Positions 34,668-44,008 of a stretch of 64,000 bases of DNA are shown here, piece after piece. Within the stretch, counting starts at the first letter, position 1. Every line of letters starts with the position of its first letter. The DNA lies in contig NZ_QGEG01000002.1 in assembly GCF_003149745.1 (NCBI RefSeq), positions 1,345,165 to 1,409,164 on the forward strand, read 5' to 3'. The position numbers and the translations under genes were made by a program. The notes beneath the pieces were generated by a model. The model was not told the origin of the DNA and searched no databases. It saw nothing but the letters and a program-made list of their open reading frames with translations. This DNA comes from Flagellimonas aquimarina. GTDB taxonomy: Bacteria > Bacteroidota > Bacteroidia > Flavobacteriales > Flavobacteriaceae.

Positions 34668-35857
34668 ATTTCCTTGATTATTGTTTGATAAGCAATTTCT
34701 GGCGTCAAGTTTGTCTTCATATGGTTATATCCATTTTCACCCATTTTTATTCCCTCCTCCTTATTGTTGTAAAACCAAAGTAAATTTTTCTTTAAATCCT
34801 CCACTTTACCTGCTTCAGACCAAAGCCCAGAATTCGTTTCTTCCAACATTTGACCAAAATCTGTATTTAAATCCAATGATGCCAGTACTGGTTTTTTAAG
34901 CCCAAAGTAAGTAAGGACTTTTGATGGATAGTTAGGTATTGTAAACTCATCACTTAAAGAAATAAGGCCAATATCCGCAGCGGCCAATATTCGTATATAT
35001 TCTTTTTTTGGAAGAGATTCCATTAACTTAAAGTTTTTCAGGTCAAATTTAGAAACCAACTTTCTAATATTTTCTTTCTCGGTACCTTTTCCCAATATAA
35101 GAAAATAGATGTCATTGTATTCTTTGCAACTATTAGCAAGATTAACAATGTTTTCCATTTTTTGTGGCCTTCCTAAATTTCCGCCAAAAATTGCTACAAA
35201 CTTATCGGTGAAACCAAACTTCTCCCTTATTGTTTTAATCTCATCTTCAGTTACAGGAGCGGGAAGCTTTTCCCAATTTGGTAGTAGATGTAATTTTTTG
35301 TTTTCTACACTTGGGTTATGTTTTTTTACGTAAAGGGTGTTAGCTTTTGACATACACCCTATTGCATCTGATATATTGTATAGTTTGAGCTCTTGTCTTC
35401 TAAAATATCTATGAAAAAAACCTTCTTTTTTCATCATTTTGAGATCCACTGCATTTTGAGGAAAAATATCTCGCAAAACAAGATATACCTTTCCCGAACT
35501 TTTTTTCTTTAACCACGAAGCAACAGTGACAAGAGTTATTGGAGGAGTAGGCAAAATGATCAAATCATATTCCAAAGTATCACAGTGATTCTTTATTGCC
35601 TTCTTGTACTGAAATGGTAAAAGAAGATTTGCAATCCCCTTTCGTATTGCACCAACCCTAAACAAAGGTAACGTTGACACTCTCAAAACTTTTACATTTC
35701 CTTCTTTTTTAAAACCGTATCCATTACTTTTTGAAGCCGGAGCCACAACCAAGACATCATGACCTTGTTTAGAAAACTCTTGCATCAAATCTGTATACAA
35801 ATGCGTAGAATTTTTGATGTTCGGGTATCCAAGAGCTAAAAAAATAACTTTCTTCAT
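34655..35857 (-). CDS. Family 4 glycosyltransferase (WbuB/FucNAc-transferase-like)
   Basis: A 400-residue GT-B glycosyltransferase, MKKVIFLALGYPNIKNSTHLYTDLMQEFSKQGHDV at the N-terminus being typical of the WbuB/WcaI-like group. The C-terminal donor-binding half has VAIFGGNLGRPQKMENIV, DIGLISLSDEFTIPNYPSKVLTYFGLKKPVLAS (the E/P-S-K motif of GT4). In other bacteria WbuB is encoded right after fnlA-fnlB-fnlC, as here, and transfers L-FucNAc. That specificity is inferred from the gene order. It is the terminal gene of the 16-gene minus-strand run starting at gmd. Confidence 0.82.
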   Translation of the reverse strand: MKKVIFLALGYPNIKNSTHLYTDLMQEFSKQGHDVLVVAPASKSNGYGFKKEGNVKVLRVSTLPLFRVGAIRKGIANLLLPFQYKKAIKNHCDTLEYDLIILPTPPITLVTVASWLKKKSSGKVYLVLRDIFPQNAVDLKMMKKEGFFHRYFRRQELKLYNISDAIGCMSKANTLYVKKHNPSVENKKLHLLPNWEKLPAPVTEDEIKTIREKFGFTDKFVAIFGGNLGRPQKMENIVNLANSCKEYNDIYFLILGKGTEKENIRKLVSKFDLKNFKLMESLPKKEYIRILAAADIGLISLSDEFTIPNYPSKVLTYFGLKKPVLASLDLNTDFGQMLEETNSGLWSEAGKVEDLKKNLLWFYNNKEEGIKMGENGYNHMKTNLTPEIAYQTIIKEIDNC

Positions 35858-35862
35858 AAGAT

Positions 35863-36996
35863 TTATTTAGACCAAACAACACGGTTTATGTAGTCAACAT
35901 AAGAAATAATAATCCGAACCACTTTTTCACTCACATTTGGCATAGAATAATCACTAACTTCACGGAAATTTCGTTCAGGATTTCTCTTTTGTGTCTCAAG
36001 CGCTTTAAGTCCTTGCAATATTCTTTCAGGATTTAAACCTACCATCATAACAGATGCTTCTTCCATAGCTTCAGGCCGTTCATGTGCCTCACGAATGTTC
36101 AAGGCTCTAAAATTTAAAATGGAGGATTCCTCAGAAATTGTTCCACTATCCGATAATACGGCAAAGGAGTTTAACTGAAGTGCATTGTAATCAGAAAAAC
36201 CAAGAGGTTTTAAAAATTGAATATTTTTATGTGTCTCTGCCTTTTTAGAGTCGAGCATTTTGCGAGTTCTTGGATGGGTTGAAACTATTACAGGATAGTT
36301 GTAAGTCTCCGCAATACGATTAAGTGATTCTATTAATCCATTAAAATTCTTGGAGTTACTTATGTTCTCTTCTCTATGAGAAGAAATTACAAAGTATTTG
36401 CCCTTTTCCAAACCCAAGTCCTTCAAAACACTTGATGCCTCAATTTTTTCCTTAAATTGGTGAAGCACCTCATACATAGGGCTACCTGTTTTAATAACTC
36501 TATCTGGAGGCAATCCTTCTCTAAGAAGATATTCTCTTGCAATATCACTATAAGTAAGGTTTATGTCCGATACATGGTCCACAATCTTCCTATTGGTCTC
36601 TTCTGGGACTCTTTGGTCAAAACACCTGTTGCCAGCCTCCATATGAAACACAGGAATCTTACGTTTTTTTGCCGGAATGGCACAAAGACAAGAATTGGTA
36701 TCTCCTAGTACAAGAAAAGCATCAGGAGCTATTTTTTCAAGTAATGGGTCAATTTTTATTAAAATATTGCCTACAGTTTCCGTGGCATTTTTGCCAGCCG
36801 CATTTAAGAAATGGTCAGGTTTACGAATGCCAAAGTCATCAAAAAATATTTCATTTAGTTCATAATCATAGTTCTGTCCAGTATGAACCAAAGTATGCTC
36901 TATGGCATCGTTGGCATCTAATGCATTCAAAACACATGCAAGACGTATTATTTCTGGTCTTGTACCAACAACGGTTAAAACTTTAAGTTTTTTCAA
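35863..36996 (-). CDS. fnlC: UDP-N-acetyl sugar 2-epimerase of the FucNAc pathway (FnlC/CapG-like)
   Basis: A 377-residue non-hydrolysing 2-epimerase fold protein: LKVLTVVGTRPEIIRL, HTGQNYDYELNEIFFDDF, VLGDTNSCLCA, FHMEAGNRCFDQRVPEETNRKI, ISSHREENI, VLSDSGTISEESS. The NRCFDQRVPEE sequence differs from the WecB form in this locus ([13 protein letters not shown]) and matches the CapG/FnlC type, which converts UDP-2-acetamido-2,6-dideoxy-L-talose (PneNAc) to UDP-L-FucNAc. It lies between fnlB and the WbuB-like gene with short gaps. Confidence 0.9.
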   Translation of the reverse strand: MKKLKVLTVVGTRPEIIRLACVLNALDANDAIEHTLVHTGQNYDYELNEIFFDDFGIRKPDHFLNAAGKNATETVGNILIKIDPLLEKIAPDAFLVLGDTNSCLCAIPAKKRKIPVFHMEAGNRCFDQRVPEETNRKIVDHVSDINLTYSDIAREYLLREGLPPDRVIKTGSPMYEVLHQFKEKIEASSVLKDLGLEKGKYFVISSHREENISNSKNFNGLIESLNRIAETYNYPVIVSTHPRTRKMLDSKKAETHKNIQFLKPLGFSDYNALQLNSFAVLSDSGTISEESSILNFRALNIREAHERPEAMEEASVMMVGLNPERILQGLKALETQKRNPERNFREVSDYSMPNVSEKVVRIIISYVDYINRVVWSK

Positions 36997-37017
36997 TGGT
37001 CTCTTTTTTATCGTTTT

Positions 37018-38172
37018 TTATTCTACGTTTTCAAAATAAGTATCGGCATCTTCTGGATCATAAGGCTCATTTATCCAAAATAGTGTTACAAGTTCCTCAT
37101 CACCTGTATTGGTAATGTTATGCGTATACCATATTGGCATATCAACATATGCCGGTTCATCACCATTCAAATCATAGTTAATGACGCGATCTGTACCTAT
37201 CTTTCTTAGCTGTATCCTTGCTTTACCCTTAATAACTGCAAAACGCTCCGCTTTTCTGGTATGGAAATGGTTGCCGCGAGTTATGCCCGGCACTGTTGTG
37301 GAAAACGAGAATTGTCCGGAGGTTTCGGTTCTGGCAATCTCTACAAAGCTACCTCTGGGATCTGTATGTTTAGTGTATTTAACGGGATAGTGAGACTCTG
37401 GGATATAGCATCTGAAGGTATTGAACAGTGATTTTTCAAAATGGTCCTCCATATTTGGAAAAACACCATTTTTCATATAATCAGATTTAAAGTGGTTAAG
37501 TAATTCCAATATTCTTGAGACTTTTACATGATGATTGGGTTCAATCTTTACTTCAAAACTATTTTCATCAAGTTTTGTAACTGCCTGTTCCCCAAAAGCT
37601 GTATTGATGAAAATTTTAACCAAATCATTAATGTAGATCAGCCCCACTTCACCATCATTAATAATAGTGGGTTTTTCACCATGGGCCACTTTATGACAGA
37701 ACGTGGATACAACGGAATTATAGTCTGGTTTGCCAAAAGGTCCAAAAACATTGGGTATGGTCAATGATGTAAATCTGCCGCCACATTTTTTGCTCCAAGT
37801 TATAAACCGTTCTTTACCCTCTTTTTTAGAATTGCCGTAAAGATTGTCTTTTATTTCTTGTGATGATGATGAAAAAATAATATGTGGTGTCGAACCCACT
37901 TCCTCACAAGCAGCAATTAGATGTTCAACCAGTTTTATATTGGTATTGTAAATAACATTGGGATCTTCATGCCTGTTCATTGCAGCCAAATGCACAATAG
38001 TGTCACATTCTGAAACAAATTGACCCAATTGCTCTGGACTTTCAAAAAAAGAACGTTCAAATGGAACTAGTTCAACATCTTCACGTAGCAACAAAGTTGT
38101 ATACAAATGGCTTCCAACAAAACCTGCCTGACCTGTTATTCCTATTTTATGCTTTTCCATTGTTTTTACCAT
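37018..38172 (-). CDS. fnlB: Bifunctional reductase/cupin of UDP-FucNAc synthesis (FnlB/CapF-like)
   Basis: A 384-residue two-domain enzyme. Residues 8-250 are an SDR reductase (IGITGQAGFVGSHLY; DTIVHLAAMNRHEDPNVIYNTN; FSSSSQEI). Residues from about 275 form a cupin (HTDPRGSFVEIARTETSGQFSFSTT; RGNHFHTRKAERFAVIKGKA; WYTHNITNTG). This matches CapF, where the cupin epimerises and the SDR reduces the 4-keto intermediate to the talo sugar. The ATG at 38172 overlaps the upstream cupin gene by 7 bases; the next in-frame ATG at 38160 would avoid overlap. Confidence 0.92.
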   Translation of the reverse strand: MVKTMEKHKIGITGQAGFVGSHLYTTLLLREDVELVPFERSFFESPEQLGQFVSECDTIVHLAAMNRHEDPNVIYNTNIKLVEHLIAACEEVGSTPHIIFSSSSQEIKDNLYGNSKKEGKERFITWSKKCGGRFTSLTIPNVFGPFGKPDYNSVVSTFCHKVAHGEKPTIINDGEVGLIYINDLVKIFINTAFGEQAVTKLDENSFEVKIEPNHHVKVSRILELLNHFKSDYMKNGVFPNMEDHFEKSLFNTFRCYIPESHYPVKYTKHTDPRGSFVEIARTETSGQFSFSTTVPGITRGNHFHTRKAERFAVIKGKARIQLRKIGTDRVINYDLNGDEPAYVDMPIWYTHNITNTGDEELVTLFWINEPYDPEDADTYFENVE

Positions 38173-38594
38173 TCAGCTTGCCATTTTTCCAAAGGATATC
38201 TAAAATCATCTTTTTTTGATTCGTTTATTCCAAAATTTGAAAAGACTTGTAGTCTTGAATTTTCCAAAGTTGCCATAATTCCTGTAGCAAAACCATTAGG
38301 TATAGCTAAAATTTCAGGGGTTTGGGAGCTAAGTACAATTCGTGTAGGAATTAAATCATCCGAAGGATTACTAAAATTATCAATTTCTATAATATTAATA
38401 ATGAAAGAGCCAGATAGACAGTGAAACCATTTTTTTTCATGCTTATGCCCTTGCCAAGCTCTTATAATTTGTTGATTTTTTGGTACAATTTCGTAAAAGC
38501 GAATAATTTCAGACATGTCGAAGAGATTGATAAAGCGTAATTTTCCCCTTTCATCCTCAAATACTTCACCTTTTATTAAAAAATCATTAATCAT
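38166..38594 (-). CDS. Stand-alone RmlC-like cupin (sugar epimerase type)
   Basis: A 142-residue single-domain cupin related to dTDP-4-keto-rhamnose 3,5-epimerases (WxcM/FdtA-like). Visible parts are GEVFEDERGKLRFINLFDM, IIRAWQGHKHEKKWFHCLSG (the substrate-binding His region) and EILAIPNGFATGIMATLENS. It sits between fnlA and fnlB with one-base and seven-base overlaps, so it is part of the UDP-FucNAc cassette. Since FnlB already has a cupin domain, this second copy is either an accessory epimerase or acts on a different intermediate. Confidence 0.8.
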   Translation of the reverse strand: MINDFLIKGEVFEDERGKLRFINLFDMSEIIRFYEIVPKNQQIIRAWQGHKHEKKWFHCLSGSFIINIIEIDNFSNPSDDLIPTRIVLSSQTPEILAIPNGFATGIMATLENSRLQVFSNFGINESKKDDFRYPLEKWQAEW

Positions 38595-39598
38595 TAAAGA
38601 TTTTCTTTGATAAAATCAAGCCCTAAAAGTGTCTTTTGCAAGTCTTCTCCATTCAAATGTTTTGTATTATGCGAATGGTAATCTTCAATTTTACTGATAT
38701 CTTGCTCTCCTTCTGAGAAATATCTGCTATAGTTCAAATCTCTATTATCCGCTGGAATTCTATAAAAATCGCCCATATCTTCGGCTTTTTGCATTTCTTC
38801 TCTTGTACAGAGGGTTTCATACAATTTTTCCCCGTGTCGGGTTCCAATTACTTTTATAACATTTTTAGACTTAAAAATTTCCTTTACAGCTTCTGCCAAA
38901 TCGCCAATGGTGCTGGCGGGTGCCTTATTTACAAAAAGATCACCTTGATTCCCATGTTCAAAGGCAAACAATACCAAATCTACCGCATCTTCCAAAGACA
39001 TTAAAAACCTTGTCATATTGGGATCAGTAACCGTTAACGGATTTCCCTCTTTAATTTGATCTACGAATAAAGGAATGACCGAGCCTCTAGAGGCCATAAC
39101 GTTGCCATACCTGGTAAGACAAACCGTAGTTGAATCCTCCGGGATGTTTCGTGAAGCAGCAACGGCAACTTTTTCCATCAAAGCTTTGCTAATTCCCATA
39201 GCATTGATGGGGTATGCTGCCTTATCTGTACTTAGACAAATAATTTTATCCACTTTATTTGCTACTGCGGCATCAATGGTATTTTGAGTGCCAAAAACAT
39301 TTGTTTTCGCAGCTTCTATAGGAAAAAATTCGCATGATGGGACTTGTTTTAATGCTGCCGCATGGAAAACATAGTCAACACCATGCATTGCATGATGTAT
39401 ACTATTGTAATCCCTTACATCTCCGATATAAAATTTTATTTTAGGATTTTTTAAACGGTTACGCATATCATCCTGCTTTTTTTCATCTCGGCTAAAAATA
39501 CGGATCTCACCAATATCAGTTTGTAGGAACCGATCTAAAACCGCATTCCCAAATGACCCCGTTCCTCCTGTGATTAATAGTGTTTTTCCTTTGAACAT
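38594..39598 (-). CDS. fnlA: UDP-GlcNAc 4,6-dehydratase/5-epimerase (FnlA/CapE-like)
   Basis: A 334-residue soluble SDR dehydratase without membrane helices. Motifs are LLITGGTGSFGNAVLDRFL, IFSRDEKKQDDMRN, FHAAALKQVPSCEFFPIEA, CLSTDKAAYPINAMGISKALMEK and GTRHGEKLYETL. It matches CapE/FnlA, which begins UDP-L-FucNAc synthesis by removing water across C4-C6 and inverting C5. It contrasts with the larger membrane-bound relative at 28503. The stop overlaps the start of the cupin gene by one base. Confidence 0.92.
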   Translation of the reverse strand: MFKGKTLLITGGTGSFGNAVLDRFLQTDIGEIRIFSRDEKKQDDMRNRLKNPKIKFYIGDVRDYNSIHHAMHGVDYVFHAAALKQVPSCEFFPIEAAKTNVFGTQNTIDAAVANKVDKIICLSTDKAAYPINAMGISKALMEKVAVAASRNIPEDSTTVCLTRYGNVMASRGSVIPLFVDQIKEGNPLTVTDPNMTRFLMSLEDAVDLVLFAFEHGNQGDLFVNKAPASTIGDLAEAVKEIFKSKNVIKVIGTRHGEKLYETLCTREEMQKAEDMGDFYRIPADNRDLNYSRYFSEGEQDISKIEDYHSHNTKHLNGEDLQKTLLGLDFIKENL

Positions 39599-39615
39599 TC
39601 TATATATTTTTATTC

Positions 39616-40674
39616 CTAAGTTATAAACTGACCCTTGTTTAATTTTTTGATATTTTCATGACTTTCAACCAATTCAGATACTGAAATAGAATTCAAAAAC
39701 TTTGATATGGACTCAAAATCGGTGTCTATGGTCCAACCCATATTTGCATTTAAAACCCTCTCCCCAACATAAGTCCGTGTAGCGCAAACAATAGGAACAT
39801 TAAAAAAACCAGATTCATAAAATTTATTGGGCATTGCTACTCTTTCATTTTCAAGTAAATTGTTGTAAACCACAAAGTTTAAGTTATTCTCTCTATAAAT
39901 TTTTTCAAGGTCATCTGGATTTTTAAACGATCCATGGTAAAAAATATTGGAGTTTGACTCTGTAGCTTGGTTGATTTTCTCAATTAATCTGCCATGGGTA
40001 GCTCCATAAAAATTTAAAACCAAGTTGGAGTTCTCACTTACAATTGTCAGCAGATTTTCTATAATTCTTGGGTACCTAAAAGCCCCTACATAAGCTATTC
40101 TAACTTTATCATTTTTAATCTGCTCGATTGGAAGAACTCTATCATAGGTCTCAAGTTTGTTTTCAGCCACGATTACCCGATCTTCCTTGACCGATTTGCT
40201 GTAATATCCACTATAAAAGCTTTTAGTTGTAAACACAACTTTTCGGGATTTTCCCGCCAAAAGTCTATCTGTAAAACTTAGCACCTTTCTTTTGAGGTTA
40301 CCATCATACAACCAAACAATATCACTGATTTCATAATCCACTTGTGCATTAAAAAGAAAAAAACTGAAAATTCTTAAATCCAACCCAAAAACATACACGC
40401 TTTTCTTTCTTAATCCATGTCTTTTATAAAGTTTTACTAACAACTTTAAATATGTAAAAATCCGTTTAAGGTACTTTCCATTTTCCAATTGCCCTGCAAT
40501 TGAAATGTTAACGTTTTTGTTTTTACCTAAGACCTCATGGTTATCTACTGAATGAACGTTTCTGGTAAAACCATAAACATGAATATCCTTGTATTCTTTG
40601 GCCTTTTGGTTTATTCGCTTTACTATCCTAGGCTGTTCTAATGATTGAGCTAGAACAATCAAAGTATTTTTCAT
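39616..40674 (-). CDS. GT4-like glycosyltransferase
   Basis: A 352-residue GT-B-like glycosyltransferase. The N-terminal half has ALIVLAQSLEQPR-like acceptor-domain features and the C-terminal half shows the donor-binding pattern: VRIAYVGAFRYPRIIENLL, LNFYGATHGRLIEK, NIFYHGSFKNPDDLEKIY, and NKFYESGFFNVPIVCA, in which the E of FYESG fits the GT4 EX7E region. It lacks membrane segments. The acceptor and donor cannot be told from sequence. It sits 17 bases upstream of fnlA and 18 bases downstream of wecC in the minus-strand operon. Confidence 0.75.
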   Translation of the reverse strand: MKNTLIVLAQSLEQPRIVKRINQKAKEYKDIHVYGFTRNVHSVDNHEVLGKNKNVNISIAGQLENGKYLKRIFTYLKLLVKLYKRHGLRKKSVYVFGLDLRIFSFFLFNAQVDYEISDIVWLYDGNLKRKVLSFTDRLLAGKSRKVVFTTKSFYSGYYSKSVKEDRVIVAENKLETYDRVLPIEQIKNDKVRIAYVGAFRYPRIIENLLTIVSENSNLVLNFYGATHGRLIEKINQATESNSNIFYHGSFKNPDDLEKIYRENNLNFVVYNNLLENERVAMPNKFYESGFFNVPIVCATRTYVGERVLNANMGWTIDTDFESISKFLNSISVSELVESHENIKKLNKGQFIT

Positions 40675-40692
40675 TCGTAAGAAGTTTGTAGC

Positions 40693-41910
40693 TTACTTTA
40701 TTTCTAATACCCCACAAAAATCGATTACTCTTTTTGTAGTGTCTCTTGGTAGTTCTTTAAACTCATTGTGCGCAACTAAATAGACAACTATATCCGCTTT
40801 ATCAAATGCAATTTTATAATCTGTGATTTTGAAAACATTGTGGGTGTCAATGTTTGGTTCTACAATAAAATACTCCTCGTTATTAGCATTTTGCAATACT
40901 TTTTGAACGATATATTTAGCAGGAGACTCGCGTAAATCGTCAATATTGGGCTTAAATGCCAGCCCCATCAAAGCTACCCTGGGTTTGTAACCATGTTCCA
41001 ATTCAAACTTTAATTTTTCATTTTGTACTTTTTCTGCACACCAAAACGACTTATAATTGTTAATTTCCCTTGCCGTACCGATAATCTTTGATTCCATTGG
41101 GTAATCAGACACAATAAAATAAGGATCCACCGCAATACAATGCCCTCCTACCCCACAACCAGGTTGCAGAATGTTAACTCGGGGATGTTTATTGGCCAAC
41201 TGTATTAGCTCCCATACATTGATATCCGCTTTATCACAAATCAACGACAGTTCATTTGCAAAAGCAATTTGCACATCCCGTGAGGAGTTTTCAATCAACT
41301 TGCACATTTCAGCAGTACGTGCATTCGTGGAATGTAAACTTCCCTTCACATATTTTGAGTAAAAATCGATTGCCCTTTCAGTAGAGTCCTTATCTATACC
41401 CCCAATAACTCGGTCATTATGTACCAACTCATACATCACATTTCCAGGAAGTACCCTCTCTGGACAATAGGCCATAAAAATCTTGCCCTTAAGTTCTGGG
41501 CGAGCGCTAAAAATGAAATCTTTCATTTTCTCAGTTGTACCAATAGGAGAAGTAGATTCTATGATATATAAATCTCCTTCCTTTAAAAGTGGTAAAATAG
41601 CTTTGGTCGCGGCTTCAACATAAGAGATGTCTGGCTCATTTTTTTCTTTAAATGGGGTGGGTACCACAATTAGATAAACATCACCTTCTTTAGGCTCAAG
41701 GCTTGCATTTAAAAAACCCTCTTCCACTGCTTTCGCCACAGCTTTATCCAAGTCAGGTTCTACAATATGCACTTCCCCTCGGTTAATGGTTTCTACAACG
41801 CTTGGATTAACATCAACGCCATTAACTTTGGTTTTATTCCCTGCAATTAATGCAGCAGTGGGTAAGCCAATATAGCCTAGACCCATCATCGTTACTTTTT
41901 TTTGTGACAC
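40693..41910 (-). CDS. wecC: UDP-N-acetyl-D-mannosamine dehydrogenase
   Basis: A 405-residue UDP-sugar dehydrogenase of the WecC type, oxidising UDP-ManNAc to UDP-ManNAcA. Motifs: VTMMGLGYIGLPTAALIAG, VPTPFKEKNEPDISYV, STSPIGTTEKM, AYCPERVLPGNVMYELVHNDRVIGG, and the active-site GCGVGGHCIAVDPYF with catalytic Cys. The CPERVLPG and GGHCIAVDPYF features distinguish it from ugd. Its partner wecB lies 4 bases upstream, completing UDP-GlcNAc to UDP-ManNAcA. Confidence 0.95.
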   Translation of the reverse strand: MSQKKVTMMGLGYIGLPTAALIAGNKTKVNGVDVNPSVVETINRGEVHIVEPDLDKAVAKAVEEGFLNASLEPKEGDVYLIVVPTPFKEKNEPDISYVEAATKAILPLLKEGDLYIIESTSPIGTTEKMKDFIFSARPELKGKIFMAYCPERVLPGNVMYELVHNDRVIGGIDKDSTERAIDFYSKYVKGSLHSTNARTAEMCKLIENSSRDVQIAFANELSLICDKADINVWELIQLANKHPRVNILQPGCGVGGHCIAVDPYFIVSDYPMESKIIGTAREINNYKSFWCAEKVQNEKLKFELEHGYKPRVALMGLAFKPNIDDLRESPAKYIVQKVLQNANNEEYFIVEPNIDTHNVFKITDYKIAFDKADIVVYLVAHNEFKELPRDTTKRVIDFCGVLEIK

Positions 41911-41914
41911 TCTA

Positions 41915-43033
41915 TTATCTGTTTTTCATGAATTCTACTATCCGTTCGCAAGCATTACCATCCCCGTAAGGATTATGCAGCTTGCTCATGGTTTTATACT
42001 TTTCTGGACTGGTAAGCAGGGCAATTGTTTCAGAAACTATTTTTTCCTTATCCGTACCAACGAGTATAACTGTTCCTGCTTCAACAGCTTCAGGTCTTTC
42101 AGTTGTATCTCGCATCACCAAGACCGGTTTACCTAAACTAGGAGCTTCTTCTTGCACTCCGCCACTATCTGTAATCACAACATGACTCTTATTCATCAAC
42201 CAAACGAACTCTGGGTATGCTAACGGGTCTATCAATTTAATATTCTCCATCTCGCCCAATAATTCATACACCGGTTTTTGCACCTTTGGATTGAGGTGAA
42301 CTGGATAGACAATTTCAACATCATTGAATTTTTTCGCGATTTCTTTTAAGGCCTGACAAATATTGATAAAACCTTGTCCGTGGTTTTCCCGTCTATGTCC
42401 TGTTACAAGAATTATTTTTTTATCAGCTGAAATTATTTCTTTTAGCTTGTCCAATTCAGTAGAGTTGAGAGTTTTAACTCGACCTACACTTTCATGCAAA
42501 GCATCAATAACCGTATTACCTGTAATGATTATGGTTTCTTCTACAACTCCTTCTTTTTTTAGATTATTATTTGATGTCTCGGTTGGAGCAAAATGATAGT
42601 CAGCAACATGCCCGGTAATTCTTCTGTTAATTTCTTCAGGGAAAGGAGCCCATTTATCAAACGTACGCAAGCCAGCTTCTACATGACACACCCTTGCCCC
42701 TGAGTAAAAGGAAGCTATACTAGTTGCCATAGTTGTGGTAGTATCACCATGTACATAAACAAAATCAGGTTTAAAGGATTCTAGGACTGGCTGCAAACTG
42801 GTAATTATGGAAGCCGTTAAACCATATAGGTTCTGCCCAGGTTTCATCAAATCAAGATCATAGTCGGGAGTGATTTCGAAAAACTCCAAGACTTGATCCA
42901 ACATTTCCCGGTGTTGGGCAGTAACACAAACCTTAGTTTCAAATTGTTTGGACTTATTAAAAGCCTTGACAAGTGGGGCCATTTTAATAGCTTCCGGTCT
43001 TGTTCCAAAAACAATTAGGTTTTTTTTCAACAT
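41915..43033 (-). CDS. wecB: UDP-N-acetylglucosamine 2-epimerase (non-hydrolysing)
   Basis: A 372-residue epimerase converting UDP-GlcNAc to UDP-ManNAc. Motifs: [101 protein letters not shown]. Complete. It lies 4 bases after wecC's start side and 4 bases from the GT2 gene, in the centre of the minus-strand operon. It is a distant paralogue of the fnlC product at 35863. Confidence 0.95.
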   Translation of the reverse strand: MLKKNLIVFGTRPEAIKMAPLVKAFNKSKQFETKVCVTAQHREMLDQVLEFFEITPDYDLDLMKPGQNLYGLTASIITSLQPVLESFKPDFVYVHGDTTTTMATSIASFYSGARVCHVEAGLRTFDKWAPFPEEINRRITGHVADYHFAPTETSNNNLKKEGVVEETIIITGNTVIDALHESVGRVKTLNSTELDKLKEIISADKKIILVTGHRRENHGQGFINICQALKEIAKKFNDVEIVYPVHLNPKVQKPVYELLGEMENIKLIDPLAYPEFVWLMNKSHVVITDSGGVQEEAPSLGKPVLVMRDTTERPEAVEAGTVILVGTDKEKIVSETIALLTSPEKYKTMSKLHNPYGDGNACERIVEFMKNR

Positions 43034-43036
43034 ATA

Positions 43037-43915
43037 TTAATTCTTTCTGTTTTTATATAATAAATGATAGTAAATTTTTGGAAAAAACACTTTAAAGTAA
43101 CCTGTCATAATAAATAACGGGAACCTAATAGGGAAATGTTTTTTCATATGATGGGATTGAGATACAAAATCAAAGCCAACGGGGTTATACAACATTTTGA
43201 ATCTTTCCTTGAGTGATAATTTAAAAAACTTCAAGTATGGATCGTTATGATCATTGATACACTCCCCAACTACACCAGGCATAATAAGAGATGGAATCCC
43301 TTTTTTTGTAGCTCTTAAAGTATAATCGTAATCTGCCATGCCATGAACGTATCCATCTGAGAGTATCCCCATGTCATCTACAACATTCTTACATACCCAC
43401 ATGATGTTTGCATTACCTAAATGGCAAGGTGTAGGGCTTTCCTTTGGTTGTACTCTTTTCATTTTTGCTAAAAATCGATTTATGAATACTGAACCCCCAT
43501 ATGTAATTTTTTTTGTTTCAGAATCTACAGTGGTACCAATATATACGCCTCCCATTTCGTAATTGAGCATACAAAACTCATGTGTCTTTTTTATAGAATC
43601 GAATAAATGCGGGTAGATATTGGTGTCGTCATTGATTAACAGGTATGCATCATAATCGCCTTTTACCGCCTCTTTCCAAGAATTTCGCATTCCACCAGCC
43701 CAATATAGAAATCCAGTGCCTTTTAATATGTGTACATCTGGAAAATTTGTTGCCACAGCTTGAGAGGTTCCATCTGTAGAACCATCGTCGGTAAGATAAA
43801 TTGACATTTGCCAATTTTCATTTGATTTTTTAAATGCTTCCTTTAAAGCTGTTAAAGCTGCAATCGTTTTATCTTTTCGATTGAAACATGTAAGTAGAAC
43901 GGCAAGTCTTTGCAT
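43037..43915 (-). CDS. Family 2 glycosyltransferase
   Basis: A 292-residue GT-A glycosyltransferase. N-terminal AVLLTCFNRKDKTIAALTALK and YLTDDGSTDGT give the nucleotide-binding DD, and AYLLINDDTN is the DxD metal motif; GVYIGTTVDSETKKITYGG and the KKGIPSLIMPGVVGECI block follow, as in rhamnosyltransferase-like GT2 enzymes. No membrane helices. It starts 93 bases downstream of the polymerase gene's end, a gap holding no clear signal. Donor and acceptor unknown. Confidence 0.85.
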   Translation of the reverse strand: MQRLAVLLTCFNRKDKTIAALTALKEAFKKSNENWQMSIYLTDDGSTDGTSQAVATNFPDVHILKGTGFLYWAGGMRNSWKEAVKGDYDAYLLINDDTNIYPHLFDSIKKTHEFCMLNYEMGGVYIGTTVDSETKKITYGGSVFINRFLAKMKRVQPKESPTPCHLGNANIMWVCKNVVDDMGILSDGYVHGMADYDYTLRATKKGIPSLIMPGVVGECINDHNDPYLKFFKLSLKERFKMLYNPVGFDFVSQSHHMKKHFPIRFPLFIMTGYFKVFFPKIYYHLLYKNRKN

Positions 43916-44008
43916 AAATGGGTTAATGGTCAGCAGTTGTGAAATTCAAGCTATTAACGCTGCAAAAGTACAGTAAAGTATTGAAGCTTTAATATATTTT
44001 AGATGACG

